64,000 nucleotides of DNA. It comes from Kibdelosporangium persicum. Its GTDB lineage: Bacteria > Actinomycetota > Actinomycetes > Mycobacteriales > Pseudonocardiaceae. The translations under genes were made by a program, and so were the position numbers. The notes beneath the pieces are model-generated. The model was not told the DNA's origin and did not search any database. It saw only the letters and a program-made list of their open reading frames with translations. Shown piece by piece: positions 7,074-15,628 of this stretch. How positions within the stretch are numbered: the first letter of the stretch is position 1; each line of letters opens with the position of its first letter. The stretch is from NCBI RefSeq assembly GCF_013280595.1, contig NZ_JAAATY010000009.1, positions 186,001 through 250,000 of the forward strand, written 5' to 3'.

Positions 7074-9596
7074 GTGCGCTTCACGAGCGGTGTGGTCAAG
7101 ATGCTCAGCCTCTGTGTGCTGGCCGGAGTGCTGGTCGCCGGGATGCTGTTTCCCATGGTCGGAGCGCTCGGCGTGGCCTCGAACCGGGCCAGCGACACGA
7201 TCGACAGCGCACAGGCGGAGATGGTCGAGATACCGCCGCCCCTGATCACCTCCATGACCGCCGCGAACGGCCAGCGGATCGCCACGCTCTACGACCAGTA
7301 CCGGATACCGGTGGCCGCGGAGCAGATCTCGCCGGTGATGAAGGAAGCACTGATCGCGATCGAGGACAGGCGCTTCTACGAACACCACGGCGTGGACTGG
7401 AAGGGCACAACGCGTGCCGCGCTGAGCACGAGCGGTGGCAACCAGCAGGGTGGCTCCACGCTCACCCAGCAGTACGTGAAGAACTACCTGATCAACGTCG
7501 TCTACCGCAACAACAAGGCCGAGCAGCAGAAGGCACAGGAGGCCAAGGTCGCCCGCAAGCTGCGGGAGGCCCGGCTGGCGCTGCAGCTCGAGCAGAAGAT
7601 GACCAAGGAAGAGATCATCACCGGCTACCTGAACGTGGTCGAGTTCTCCAACTCGATCTACGGCATCGGGGCCGCGGCGGCGACGTACTTCAACACCACG
7701 CCGGACAAGCTGACCGTGCCGCAGTCCGCGCTGCTGGCCGGGATGGTGCAGAACCCGACGATGTTCAACCCGTGGCAGCGCGCCCCGCAGGCGCTCAGCC
7801 GCCGCAACGTCGTGATCGACACGATGATCGAGACCGGCCGGGTGTCCAAGGCCGACGGCGAGGCCGCCAAGGCCACCCCGCTGGGCGTGGCCGAGGAGCC
7901 GGTGAAGCCCGCGAAGAACTGCAACGGCGCGGGCCCGGAGGCCGGGTTCTTCTGCCAGTACGTCACCGAGTACCTGGAGAAGCTCGGCTTCACCCAGGAC
8001 CAGCTGGCGACCGGCGGCTACACGATCAAGACCAGCCTGGACCTGAGCGCCACCTCGCTGGCCAAGAAGGCCGCGATGGAGCAGGTGCCCAAGACCACCG
8101 ACGGCATCGCGAACGTGATGGCCATCGTCAAGCCGGGCAAGGAGAAGCACGAGGTCGTCGCGCTGGTGTCCAACCGCGACTACGGCCAGGACGCCTCGAA
8201 GGGCCAGACGCAGTACCCGCAGCCGTACGGCATCGAGAACAAGTTCGGCACGGGATCGATCTACAAGATCTTCACCGCGGCCGCGGCCCTGGAGAAGGGC
8301 CTCGGCATCAACACCCAGATCGACACCCCGACGACCTACGTCTCGCACCTGTTCACCGGCGGCAGCGAGAAGAGCTGCCCGCGCACCGAGCGGCCGAACG
8401 ACGGCAACACCCGGTGGTACTGCCTGAGCAACTACAACGACCAGTACCCACCCCGGATGACGCTGCAGGACGCGCTGGCGAAGTCGCCGAACACCGGCTT
8501 CGTCAAGCTGGAGGAGATGCTCGGCAGCACGGACCCGGTCGTGGACATGCTGGTCCGGCTGGGCATGCGCGAGACGATGGCGTCGAACATGAGCGGCAAG
8601 CCCGCCAAGCCGGGTGAGGAGTCCCAGGCGCAGCACTTCCGGAGCAAGCCGGGCTACCCGGGCAACGCGTCGCTGACGCTCGGCCCGAGCCCGATGAGCC
8701 CGCTTGAGCTGGCCAACGTGGCCGCGACGCTGATGAGCGGTGGCGTCTGGTGCCCGCCGTCACCGATCGTGGAGATCATCGACCGCAACGGCAAGCCGGT
8801 GGACCTGAAGGGCAAGGAGCAGCCCTGCGAGCAGGCGGTGGCCGAAGGGCTCGCCAACACGCTCGTGATCGGCCTGAGCAAGGACGACCTGCCCGGCGGC
8901 ACGGCCCACAACGCGGCGCGGACCGTCGGCTGGAACCGCCCGATGATGGGCAAGACCGGCACGACCCAGGACTTCAAGTCCGCGGGCTTCGTCGGCGCGG
9001 TCCCGCAGTACGCGGCGGCGGCGCTGACCTTCGCCGACGGCAATCGGCCGCGCCCGATCAACGTGAACAGCGATCCGCCCCGGCTGTCGGACAACGGCAA
9101 CATCTTCGGCGGCAAGACCCCGGCCCAGACCTGGTTCGCGGCGATGAAACCGCTGCTGGGCGACGCGCCGATCCTGCCGCTGCCGCCGACCGACCCGAGA
9201 TACGTCGACGGCGGCCCGGAGACGAAGGTGCCGGACGTCGTCGGCAAGTCCCAGGAAGAGGCGACGAACATCCTCCAGGGCGCCGGCTACCAGGTCGCCG
9301 TGCTCCAGCGTGACGACAGCAGACGCAGGGGCACAGTCGTGAGCCAGACGCCACGCGGTACGAAACTGCCCGGCGGCACGATCACGATCTACGTGTCCAC
9401 AGGCATCGCCCCGCAGCAGCACGACACGCCCGTCAACCCGCCGGCCAGCAGCGGAGCTCCGACAGGCACGCCGCCTCCTACCGGCGGTGAGGAGCCCGGC
9501 GGTGGTGAACCCGGCGGTGATCCCGGCGGCGGCGAAGGCGGCGGTGATCCCGGTGGCGGTGAAGGCGGCGGCGGGGGCGACCCCGGCGGCGGCTAG
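7074..9596 (+). CDS. ponA2: Class A penicillin-binding protein with PASTA domain (PonA2-like)
   Basis: A bifunctional peptidoglycan synthase of about 840 residues: a membrane anchor near residues 9-32, GT51 transglycosylase (EDRRFYEHHG at 97-106, then QGGSTLTQQ), transpeptidase (S395-x-x-K398, S471-x-N473, K627-T-G), one PASTA domain at about 719-783 and a Gly/Pro-rich tail. I prefer the GTG at 7074, 7 nt after TACCCT (leaderless pattern), which gives a short cytoplasmic tail; ATG 7017 is an in-frame alternative 19 codons longer. Context matches M. tuberculosis Rv3682. Its TAG stop is part of the CTAG target of an inserted MITE. Confidence 0.93.
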   Translation: MRFTSGVVKMLSLCVLAGVLVAGMLFPMVGALGVASNRASDTIDSAQAEMVEIPPPLITSMTAANGQRIATLYDQYRIPVAAEQISPVMKEALIAIEDRRFYEHHGVDWKGTTRAALSTSGGNQQGGSTLTQQYVKNYLINVVYRNNKAEQQKAQEAKVARKLREARLALQLEQKMTKEEIITGYLNVVEFSNSIYGIGAAAATYFNTTPDKLTVPQSALLAGMVQNPTMFNPWQRAPQALSRRNVVIDTMIETGRVSKADGEAAKATPLGVAEEPVKPAKNCNGAGPEAGFFCQYVTEYLEKLGFTQDQLATGGYTIKTSLDLSATSLAKKAAMEQVPKTTDGIANVMAIVKPGKEKHEVVALVSNRDYGQDASKGQTQYPQPYGIENKFGTGSIYKIFTAAAALEKGLGINTQIDTPTTYVSHLFTGGSEKSCPRTERPNDGNTRWYCLSNYNDQYPPRMTLQDALAKSPNTGFVKLEEMLGSTDPVVDMLVRLGMRETMASNMSGKPAKPGEESQAQHFRSKPGYPGNASLTLGPSPMSPLELANVAATLMSGGVWCPPSPIVEIIDRNGKPVDLKGKEQPCEQAVAEGLANTLVIGLSKDDLPGGTAHNAARTVGWNRPMMGKTGTTQDFKSAGFVGAVPQYAAAALTFADGNRPRPINVNSDPPRLSDNGNIFGGKTPAQTWFAAMKPLLGDAPILPLPPTDPRYVDGGPETKVPDVVGKSQEEATNILQGAGYQVAVLQRDDSRRRGTVVSQTPRGTKLPGGTITIYVSTGIAPQQHDTPVNPPASSGAPTGTPPPTGGEEPGGGEPGGDPGGGEGGGDPGGGEGGGGGDPGGG

Positions 9597-9780
9597 GTCG
9601 TGTTTCGAATGTCCCGGTCGATGAGAGTCTGCCCCGGCCGGAGGCTGGAATCGGCTCGGTGGGGCGGTTCCTGGCGTCGCCGCGGATCGCCGCGAATACT
9701 GGTTGTCTTTGGGCGGTCCCGCGGTGGCGTCAGGGGCCGCATCCGGCCCGGCTATCGCGATCGGGCATTTGAAACACGGC
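9597..9780 (+). mobile_element. MITE, copy 1 (184 bp)
   Basis: A non-coding element with imperfect terminal inverted repeats of about 25 bp (outer ends GTCGTGTTTC and GCCGTGTTTC), flanked by CTAG (9593-9596) on the left and CTAT (9781-9784) on the right. It matches, in the opposite orientation, a shorter copy at 48790-48910. Copy 1 carries about 63 extra internal bases. It encodes no transposase, so it would be mobilised in trans. The CTAG target resembles IS5/IS427-group preference and the TA core is also compatible with IS630 types. Confidence 0.8.
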
Positions 9781-9799
9781 CTATTACCGGCCTATGTCA

Positions 9800-9831
9800 G
9801 AAAGCCCGCAGGCTCGTGCCTGCGGGCTTTC
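9800..9831. terminator. Terminator hairpin downstream of ponA2 and yqeY
   Basis: A perfect 13-bp stem (9800-9812 with 9819-9831), AAA/TTT-flanked on both sides, placed between the converging ponA2 and YqeY genes and just outside MITE copy 1. Confidence 0.85.
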
Positions 9832-9856
9832 CGGCATTTCGGCGTGCCGCGACGCG

Positions 9857-10327
9857 TCAGGAGGTCAGCTTGGCCTTGACGGCGGCGGCGACCCGGCTGC
9901 CCTCGGCGCGACCGGCGACCTTGGCGTTGGCGGCCTTCATCACCAGGCCCATCTGCTTCTGGGTGGGGGCGCCGCCGACCTGCTCGGCCACCTCGGCGAC
10001 GGCCTGGTCGACCAGGCTGGCGAGGTCGTCGTCGGACAGCTGGGCCGGGAGATACTCGGCGATCACGTCGGCCTCGGCGCGCTCGGCCGCTGCCTGCTCG
10101 GCACGGCCCGCGGACTCGAAGGCCTCGGCGGCCTCCTTGCGCTTCTTGGCCTCACGGGTCAGCACGCGCTGGATCTCCTCGTCGGTCAGCTCCCGCGCCT
10201 GCTTGCCGGCCACTTCCTCGTTGCTCACCGCCGCCAGCACCATCCGCAGGGTGCCCAGCCGGGTGGCGTCCTTGGCCTTCATCGCGACGACCATGTCCGA
10301 CTTCAACTTGTCCTTGAGCTCCGGCAT
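9857..10327 (-). CDS. GatB/YqeY domain protein
   Basis: A 156-residue protein with the YqeY architecture: an N-terminal helical half (MPELKDKLKSDMVVAMKAKD, then RLGTLRMVLAAVSNEE) and a C-terminal half that resembles the tail domain of GatB (EYLPAQLSDDDL, then MGLVMKAAN). Stand-alone YqeY proteins are thought to bind tRNA or help amidotransferases, but the function is not settled. The ATG at 10327 fits the family N-terminus, although its upstream region lacks a good Shine-Dalgarno. It is divergent from the metallophosphoesterase gene. Confidence 0.9.
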   Translation of the reverse strand: MPELKDKLKSDMVVAMKAKDATRLGTLRMVLAAVSNEEVAGKQARELTDEEIQRVLTREAKKRKEAAEAFESAGRAEQAAAERAEADVIAEYLPAQLSDDDLASLVDQAVAEVAEQVGGAPTQKQMGLVMKAANAKVAGRAEGSRVAAAVKAKLTS

Positions 10328-10403
10328 AACGCGAACGTTACCGCTCACTTCCATCCTGGCGGCGGCTGACACGAAGTCCAGGGGGCGCCGTACCCTCGGA
10401 TAC

Positions 10404-11354
10404 GTGAGCATGTTGGGCCGAATCGCTTTGACGACGACAGCAGCAGGTGCGGCAGGCATCGCCTACGCGGCCGGGATCGAACGAAGGCGCTGGACACTAC
10501 GCCAAGCCACCCTGCCGGTCCTCGGCGAAAACGCCCGTCCACTCCGGATCCTGCACATCTCGGACATCCACATGCTGCCGGGCCAGCGCTCGAAACAACG
10601 CTGGATCGCCGCACTGGACGCCCTGGAACCCGACCTCGTCGTCAACACCGGCGACAACCTCGCGCACAAGCAGGCCGTGCCCGCTGTCGTGCGTGCGCTC
10701 GGACCGCTGCTCAACCGTCCCGGCGTCTTCATCTTCGGCAGCAACGACTACTACGCGCCCAAGCCGAAGAACCCGGCCCGCTACCTGCTGCCCAGCGCGA
10801 AGAAGAAGCGCATCCACGGCATCCCCCTGCCCTGGCGCGACCTGCGTGCGGCCATGGTGGAGCGCGGCTGGCACGACCTGACCCACGTCCGCCGCATCGT
10901 CAGCGCCGACGGCCGCAACATCGCCGTCGCAGGCGTCGACGACCCACACCTGCGCCGCGACCGCTACAGCGAGATCGCAGGCCGCCCAGACCGCACCGCA
11001 GCCCTCCGCCTGGGCATCACGCACTCACCGGAGCCACGCGTCCTCGACGCGTTCGCCAACGACGGCTACGACCTCGTCCTCGCGGGCCACACCCACGGCG
11101 GCCAACTCCGCATCCCCGGCTACGGCGCCCTGGTCACCAACTGTGATCTCGATCGCTCCCGCGCCCGCGGCGCCTCCCGCTGGGGCAGCCACATGTGGCT
11201 GCACGTCTCCGCCGGACTCGGCACATCCCCTTACGCCCCAGTGCGATTCGCCTGCCCGCCGGAAGCCAGCCTGCTGACCCTCGTACCCAGGACGAACGGC
11301 GGGGAAACAGCCAAACCCAATACCCGCTTCGGAGCCCGCGCGGACGTCCGCTAG
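10404..11354 (+). CDS. Metallophosphoesterase (calcineurin-like; Rv3683-like)
   Basis: A 316-residue protein with an N-terminal hydrophobic segment (residues 4-22) and all metal-ligand motifs of the calcineurin-like fold: D-I-H, GDN, GSND (in place of GNHD), and GHTH near residue 230. Members hydrolyse phosphomonoesters or diesters with two metal ions; this subgroup (YkuE-like) is membrane-associated. The GTG start is 7 nt after TACCCT, again a leaderless pattern. Longer in-frame readings upstream run through the MITE and were discarded. It precedes tRNA-Pro and corresponds to the gene following ponA2 in mycobacteria. Confidence 0.9.
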   Translation: MSMLGRIALTTTAAGAAGIAYAAGIERRRWTLRQATLPVLGENARPLRILHISDIHMLPGQRSKQRWIAALDALEPDLVVNTGDNLAHKQAVPAVVRALGPLLNRPGVFIFGSNDYYAPKPKNPARYLLPSAKKKRIHGIPLPWRDLRAAMVERGWHDLTHVRRIVSADGRNIAVAGVDDPHLRRDRYSEIAGRPDRTAALRLGITHSPEPRVLDAFANDGYDLVLAGHTHGGQLRIPGYGALVTNCDLDRSRARGASRWGSHMWLHVSAGLGTSPYAPVRFACPPEASLLTLVPRTNGGETAKPNTRFGARADVR

Positions 11355-11375
11355 AGTTACCCCTGCAAGACAAGC

Positions 11376-11449
<74 letters not shown>

Positions 11450-11458
11450 CTCGGCGAC

Positions 11459-11503
11459 AGGCGACCCATGGTCGGTGCTTCGCACCTTCCCTCTGGGTCG
11501 CCT
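11459..11503 (+). terminator. Hairpin terminator of tRNA-Pro
   Basis: A 10-bp stem (11459-11468 with 11494-11503) encloses a second small hairpin (11474-11478 with 11482-11486). It is followed by a T-rich run and starts 10 nt after the tRNA. Confidence 0.75.
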
Positions 11504-11511
11504 CGTTGTTT

Positions 11512-11571
11512 CTTCTGGGGGCCGAGCCCCCAGACCCCCACGGTGCGGGCTCCTTACCTTCCAGCGCTGGG
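11512..11571 (+). repeat. Stable-RNA-trailing repeat, copy A
   Basis: A sequence of about 60 bp, nearly identical to the reverse complement of 23777-23835. Its core is a GC-rich hairpin (CTGGGGGC cga GCCCCCAG) followed by CCCCCACGGTGCG and a CCAGCGCTGGG palindrome. It lies downstream of tRNA-Pro on the same strand, as the other copy lies downstream of the SRP RNA. The surrounding 11504-12084 holds no gene I can support; it contains this repeat and the long inverted repeat at 11711-11856. Confidence 0.75.
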
Positions 11572-11710
11572 CGCGTTTTCGTTGGACCAGCGGCGCGGCT
11601 TTGCCGCGATAGCGGCGAGGGCGGCGGTGATCCGCCTACGCGGACCGGCCCCGGGCGGTAGTCATACGGATCTCCGTCGTTAGGTGCGCGGTAGCGCGTG
11701 GGTGGTCTTC

Positions 11711-11856
11711 GTGCTCCCTTCCTCCCGTTTGGCCTGGACGTAGTCCAACCATGGGGGTCAAGGGGTCGGCCCACGCGAGGAACCGGGCTGGAAGTCGAAC
11801 CGATCCCCTTGACGCCCATGGTTGCCTTTGGCAGGCCGGGCGGGAGGAAGGGAGTG
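11711..11856. repeat. Long imperfect inverted repeat (arms of about 58 bp)
   Basis: The left arm 11711-11769 and right arm 11800-11856 are imperfect reverse complements, with a near-perfect 22-bp core (CCATGGG...GGGG at 11749 pairing with 11800-11821) and outer pairing of CTCCCTTCCTCCCG with CGGGAGGAAGGGAG. A 30-nt loop separates them. As RNA it would form a very stable cruciform-like hairpin. No coding sequence fits. Confidence 0.7.
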
Positions 11857-12084
11857 CGGCCCCCTCTCCTCTTGGTGGCCTGCCCGTCCGGCGAGGACAC
11901 CCTCTTGAGAACCCAACCCCAGCGCCAAGAAGGACGAAGACACCACCGACTAACCCAATCTGGTGAACATCGCGGTTCAACTCGCTGTCCGTCACAGGCC
12001 GAATGGGCCTGTCCGCTGACTACTTGCCGTCATTGACTTGGCACGCCACCAAACCAGTCGTCGGGATGAGGCAGGATCGACCCC

Positions 12085-13923
12085 GTGACGAAGCATCCCG
12101 CAGCAGAGGAGCCCGAGCGGCTGTTCACCGATCCTGAGAAGGACGCACGGTGGCGGGCCAGATTCCGGGCGGCCCGAATCAGCCTGCCCGAATGGGCCCG
12201 TGACGCTCCCGACCGCAATGTGTACACCTCCAACGCCAGCGGGGTGTGGGAGACATACGCGTGGGACCGGCTGACGGGCAATCACCGGCAGGTCACCGAC
12301 CGCCCGAATGGCACGTACAACTCCACGATCAGCCCGGACGGCGAGCACATCTGGTGGTTCGCCGACACCGACGGCGACGAGTTCGGCAGCTGGGTGGTCG
12401 AGCCGTTCGCCGGGCGGCCGGTCGACGAGGAGCCACGGCCGGCGATCGCCGAGGTGCCGCGGGGGTATCCCGCCGGCGTGGAGATCGGCCGGTCGGTCGC
12501 AGCGATCGGCATCTCCAACGACGACGGCACCACAATCGTTGTCTCCCATAACGGTCAGCCTGGCCAGGTGATCTACTCGAACGAACACGACGCCGGTGTG
12601 GCGGCGCACTCGCGCGACGAGCGGTATCTGGCCATCGCGCATTCCGAGCACGGCGACAACAGGCACACCGCCCTGCGCGTGGTCACCACGACCGGCGAGA
12701 AGGTCGCCGAGCGGTGGGATGGCAAGGGCAAAGGCCTCGACGCCATCGGGTTCAGCCCGGTCGACGGCGATCCGCGGTTGCTCGTCCTGCACGAACGGCA
12801 CGGCCGCGAAGAGCTGCTGATCTGGGACGTCGAGGCGGACACCGAGACGGAGATCAGCCTCGACCTGCCGGGCGAGGTGACCGCCGCATGGTACCCCGAC
12901 GGCCGGTCGCTGCTGGTCGTGCACACCCATCAGGCTCGCAACACGGTGCACCGCTACGAGATCGAGACCGACTCTCTCTCCTTTTTGGACACTCCAGCCG
13001 GGACGATCGGGTCCGCGAGCGTCCGGCCGGACGGGACGATCGAGTACTCGTGGTCGTCGGCGGCCGAGCCGCCGTTGATCCGCGCGCTGCACGCCGACGG
13101 CACCGATCGGGTCCTGTTGACGCCGCCCGGCGACCGGGCACCGGGATCGGTCAGCCTGACCGATGTCTTCGTGCCCAGCGAAGGTGGGGACGTGCACGCC
13201 TTGGTCGCGCGGCCCGCCGACGCGCCGGACGGCCCGCTGCCCACTGTCTTCAGCCTGCACGGCGGCCCGCACTCGGCCGACGAGGACCGGTTCTCCGCGT
13301 ACCGCGCGGCATGGATCGACGCGGGCCTTGCCGTGGTGCACGTGAACTACCGCGGTTCCACCGGCTACGGCTCGGCTTGGCGGGACGCGATCGAAGGCCG
13401 CCCGGGTCTCACCGAGCTCGCGGATGTCGCCGCCGTGCACGAGTGGGCGGTCGGCACAGGCCTGGCCGATCCGGAGAAATGCGTGGTGGCAGGCGCTTCC
13501 TGGGGTGGGTACCTCAGCCTGCTCGCCGCCGGTGTCCAGCCGGACAAGTGGGCCGCGGCCGTCGGCGGCGTGCCGGTGGCCGACTACTTCGCGGCCTACG
13601 AGGACGAGATGGAGCCGCTGCGCGCGTTCGACCGTGCGCTGTTCGGCGGATCGCCGGAAGAACTGCCTGACCTGTACCGGGAATGCTCACCGTTGACGTA
13701 CGTCGACCAGGTGCGCGCCCCGATCCTGGTCTGGGCGGGCGAGAACGACCCGCGCTGCCCGATCCGCCAGATCGACAACTACCTCGACCGGCTCGCCGAG
13801 CGCGGCGCGAAGTACGAGGAGTTCCGGTACGACGCCGGGCACGGCTCGCTGGTGGTCTCCGAGACGATCAAGCAGGTCGGCATCGAGGTGCACTTCGTGC
13901 TCCGGATGCTCGGCATGCGGTGA
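12085..13923 (+). CDS. S9-family serine peptidase (prolyl oligopeptidase/acylaminoacyl peptidase type)
   Basis: A 612-residue cytoplasmic protein. The N-terminal two-thirds (to about residue 350) is a WD/TolB-like beta-propeller with ISPDGEHIWWF-type blades; the C-terminal alpha/beta-hydrolase domain has the nucleophile S472 in GASWGGY, D555 in ENDPR and H586 in DAGHGS. The oxyanion-hole segment SLHGGPH is also present. Such enzymes cleave short peptides or acylated N-termini. It is a single gene, started from a GTG 7 nt after CAGGAT, and is closed by a strong hairpin terminator. Confidence 0.92.
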   Translation: MTKHPAAEEPERLFTDPEKDARWRARFRAARISLPEWARDAPDRNVYTSNASGVWETYAWDRLTGNHRQVTDRPNGTYNSTISPDGEHIWWFADTDGDEFGSWVVEPFAGRPVDEEPRPAIAEVPRGYPAGVEIGRSVAAIGISNDDGTTIVVSHNGQPGQVIYSNEHDAGVAAHSRDERYLAIAHSEHGDNRHTALRVVTTTGEKVAERWDGKGKGLDAIGFSPVDGDPRLLVLHERHGREELLIWDVEADTETEISLDLPGEVTAAWYPDGRSLLVVHTHQARNTVHRYEIETDSLSFLDTPAGTIGSASVRPDGTIEYSWSSAAEPPLIRALHADGTDRVLLTPPGDRAPGSVSLTDVFVPSEGGDVHALVARPADAPDGPLPTVFSLHGGPHSADEDRFSAYRAAWIDAGLAVVHVNYRGSTGYGSAWRDAIEGRPGLTELADVAAVHEWAVGTGLADPEKCVVAGASWGGYLSLLAAGVQPDKWAAAVGGVPVADYFAAYEDEMEPLRAFDRALFGGSPEELPDLYRECSPLTYVDQVRAPILVWAGENDPRCPIRQIDNYLDRLAERGAKYEEFRYDAGHGSLVVSETIKQVGIEVHFVLRMLGMR

Positions 13924-13940
13924 CATCGGGCGTGACATGG

Positions 13941-13987
13941 ACTGGCCCGCGTGCGCACCTCCCTGCCAGGTGCGCACGCGGACCAGT
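13941..13987 (+). terminator. Strong terminator after the S9 peptidase gene
   Basis: A 20-bp stem with one mismatch (13941-13960 with 13968-13987), 7-nt loop, then TTTTTC. It lies between convergent genes and can serve both. Confidence 0.9.
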
Positions 13988-14000
13988 TTTTCTTGGGGAG

Positions 14001-14477
14001 TCAGACCGACTGGGCCTGCCACATCCAGTGGGCCTGCTCAAGGTCCTTGGCGATGTCGATCAGAAGGTCCTGGGTGACGAGATCGGACTTGTCGGTCTCG
14101 TCGATCCGCGCACGCAACCGCTTGACCAGCGCCTCCAGCGTGGCGACGATCGCGGTGACGGTGTCCTTGTCGGAAAGCCAGCCGTCGGGGTACTCGGGCA
14201 CACCCGAGCTCTCGACCACGGTCCTGGCCTTGCCGTTCGGTGAGACACCGATCGCGTTGGCGCGCTCCGCGACCTCGTCGACGTAAGTGCGTGCGGTGGA
14301 AACAAGTTCGTCGAGCTGTGTGTGAACACTGCGGAAGTTCTTACCGACCACGTTCCAGTGCGCCTGCTTGGCGATCAACGACAAGTCGATCATGTCGACC
14401 AGCGTGGCCTGCAGGATTGCACCGGTGGTCTTCTTGTCCGCCTCCGGCAACGGACTGGTGATCGGGGACTTGCTCAC
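14001..14477 (-). CDS. dps: Dps-type ferritin-like DNA-binding/iron-storage protein
   Basis: A 158-residue ferritin-like protein with the Dps signature: AKQAHWNVVGKNFRSVHTQLDEL (inter-subunit ferroxidase His and Asp) followed by the DEVAERANAIG helix. Dps dodecamers oxidise Fe(II) with H2O2 and protect DNA. The start GTG 14477 is chosen because AGGAGG lies 9 nt upstream; the longer GTG at 14495 would put that Shine-Dalgarno inside the gene. It is last in a minus-strand group with Ohr and an FMN reductase, all pointing to peroxide defence. Confidence 0.93.
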   Translation of the reverse strand: MSKSPITSPLPEADKKTTGAILQATLVDMIDLSLIAKQAHWNVVGKNFRSVHTQLDELVSTARTYVDEVAERANAIGVSPNGKARTVVESSGVPEYPDGWLSDKDTVTAIVATLEALVKRLRARIDETDKSDLVTQDLLIDIAKDLEQAHWMWQAQSV

Positions 14478-14522
14478 TGCACATCGCCTCCTCACCAGAA
14501 GGCCTACCCGGTGCCGCAGGCG

Positions 14523-14948
14523 TCAAACCGTCGCCGTAACGGTGACTTCGATGTTCCCCCGAGTGGCGTGGGAGTACGGGCACACCTGGTGCGCCTGCGC
14601 GACCAGCTGGTCAGCCCGGCCCTGTTCGAGTCCTGGCAGGTGAGCGGCCAGTTTCACGGAAAGCACGAACTTGTCGTTGTCGTCCTTGTTCAGCGTGACG
14701 GACGCGGTGACTGTCGTGTCACCGATGTCGGCCTTCGCCTGCCGGGCGACCAGCCGCAGCGCGCTGTGGAAACAGGCCGAGTAGCCGGCCGCGAACAGCT
14801 GTTCAGGGTTGGTGTACGTGCCGCCAGGGCCGCCCATCTCCTTCGGCGTCGCCAGCTTCTCGTCGATCACACCATCCGACGAGACCACCTCGCCGTTGCG
14901 ACCGTCGCCTTTGGACGTCGCTTCGGCCGTGTACAGCGCCTCAGCCAT
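14523..14948 (-). CDS. ohr: Organic hydroperoxide resistance protein (Ohr/OsmC family)
   Basis: A 141-residue OsmC-fold peroxidase. The two catalytic cysteines are C59 (GYSACFHSAL) and C123 (QVCPYSHA), with R17 as the usual partner arginine. The product reduces organic hydroperoxides with lipoyl or dithiol reductants. Length and the N-terminus (LYTAEATSKGDGRNG) are typical of Ohr rather than OsmC. The ATG has AGAGACGAGGGAA upstream. No OhrR regulator is adjacent. It lies between an FMN reductase and dps in the same direction. Confidence 0.93.
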   Translation of the reverse strand: MAEALYTAEATSKGDGRNGEVVSSDGVIDEKLATPKEMGGPGGTYTNPEQLFAAGYSACFHSALRLVARQAKADIGDTTVTASVTLNKDDNDKFVLSVKLAAHLPGLEQGRADQLVAQAHQVCPYSHATRGNIEVTVTATV

Positions 14949-14999
14949 GTTCCCTCGTCTCTGATCAGGATGTTCAGTGAACGAGGCCAACGCTACGCG

Positions 15000-15554
15000 T
15001 CACCTGCCGAGTGTGAACTCCGCGACTTGACGCCCGATCGTGCGCAATGTGGTGGCCACGGAGTCGCTGGAGCACTCGCCCGCGCCGTCGAACCGCACCT
15101 CGGCCGAGTTGATCGCGGAGCCGAGCGGTGTGGGCCAGCCCCGCAGCGCGTGCACGATCGACCGCAGCGACGTGAGCGTGGTGACGGCGGCCTGCCAGCC
15201 CTGCGCGGTCGCGACACAGCCAACGGCTCGGCCGTCGAGGTATGGACGTTCGTCTTCGCGGAGGTCCTCGACGTAGTCCAGGGCGTTCTTCACCAGGCCC
15301 GAGATCGTGCCGTGGTAGCCGGGTGAGACGAGCACCACACCGTCGGCGTCACGGAGGTTCTCGACGAGCCTGTGCGCGGCGGCCGACCGTTCCGGCACCG
15401 CGGGATCGTAGAACGGCAGCACCAGGTCGTCCCCGCTGATCACCGTGGTCTTGGCGCCCAGTTCCTCGGCACCGGCCAACGCGACCCGCAGGGCCCACTC
15501 GGACTGGGAGTTCGTCCGCAGGGAACCACCGATACCCACCACATGAATGGCCAC
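15000..15554 (-). CDS. NADPH-dependent FMN reductase family protein
   Basis: A 184-residue flavodoxin-like reductase: FMN phosphate-binding loop GGSLRTNSQS (residues 9-18), SPGYHGTISGLVKNALDYVEDL (the usual SPEYhgsipGxLKNaLD motif), and GCVATAQG. These enzymes use NAD(P)H to reduce FMN, quinones or azo compounds. The GTG start at 15554 gives the family N-terminus. It heads the minus-strand group with ohr and dps. It is unrelated in detail to the second FMN reductase at 49539. Confidence 0.88.
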   Translation of the reverse strand: MAIHVVGIGGSLRTNSQSEWALRVALAGAEELGAKTTVISGDDLVLPFYDPAVPERSAAAHRLVENLRDADGVVLVSPGYHGTISGLVKNALDYVEDLREDERPYLDGRAVGCVATAQGWQAAVTTLTSLRSIVHALRGWPTPLGSAINSAEVRFDGAGECSSDSVATTLRTIGRQVAEFTLGR

Positions 15555-15628
15555 CTACCCAGCCTAGGACGTCAAGTCGGGTTGAGTTCCAGACCTTTCA
15601 GGGAACTTACCGGCAGTAGCATCGGGTG

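Noticed and set aside
9600-10403. N-terminal extension of the metallophosphoesterase frame
   Set aside because: It runs through the MITE, the terminator and antisense to the YqeY gene; the GTG at 10404 has a leaderless promoter and the family's N-terminus.
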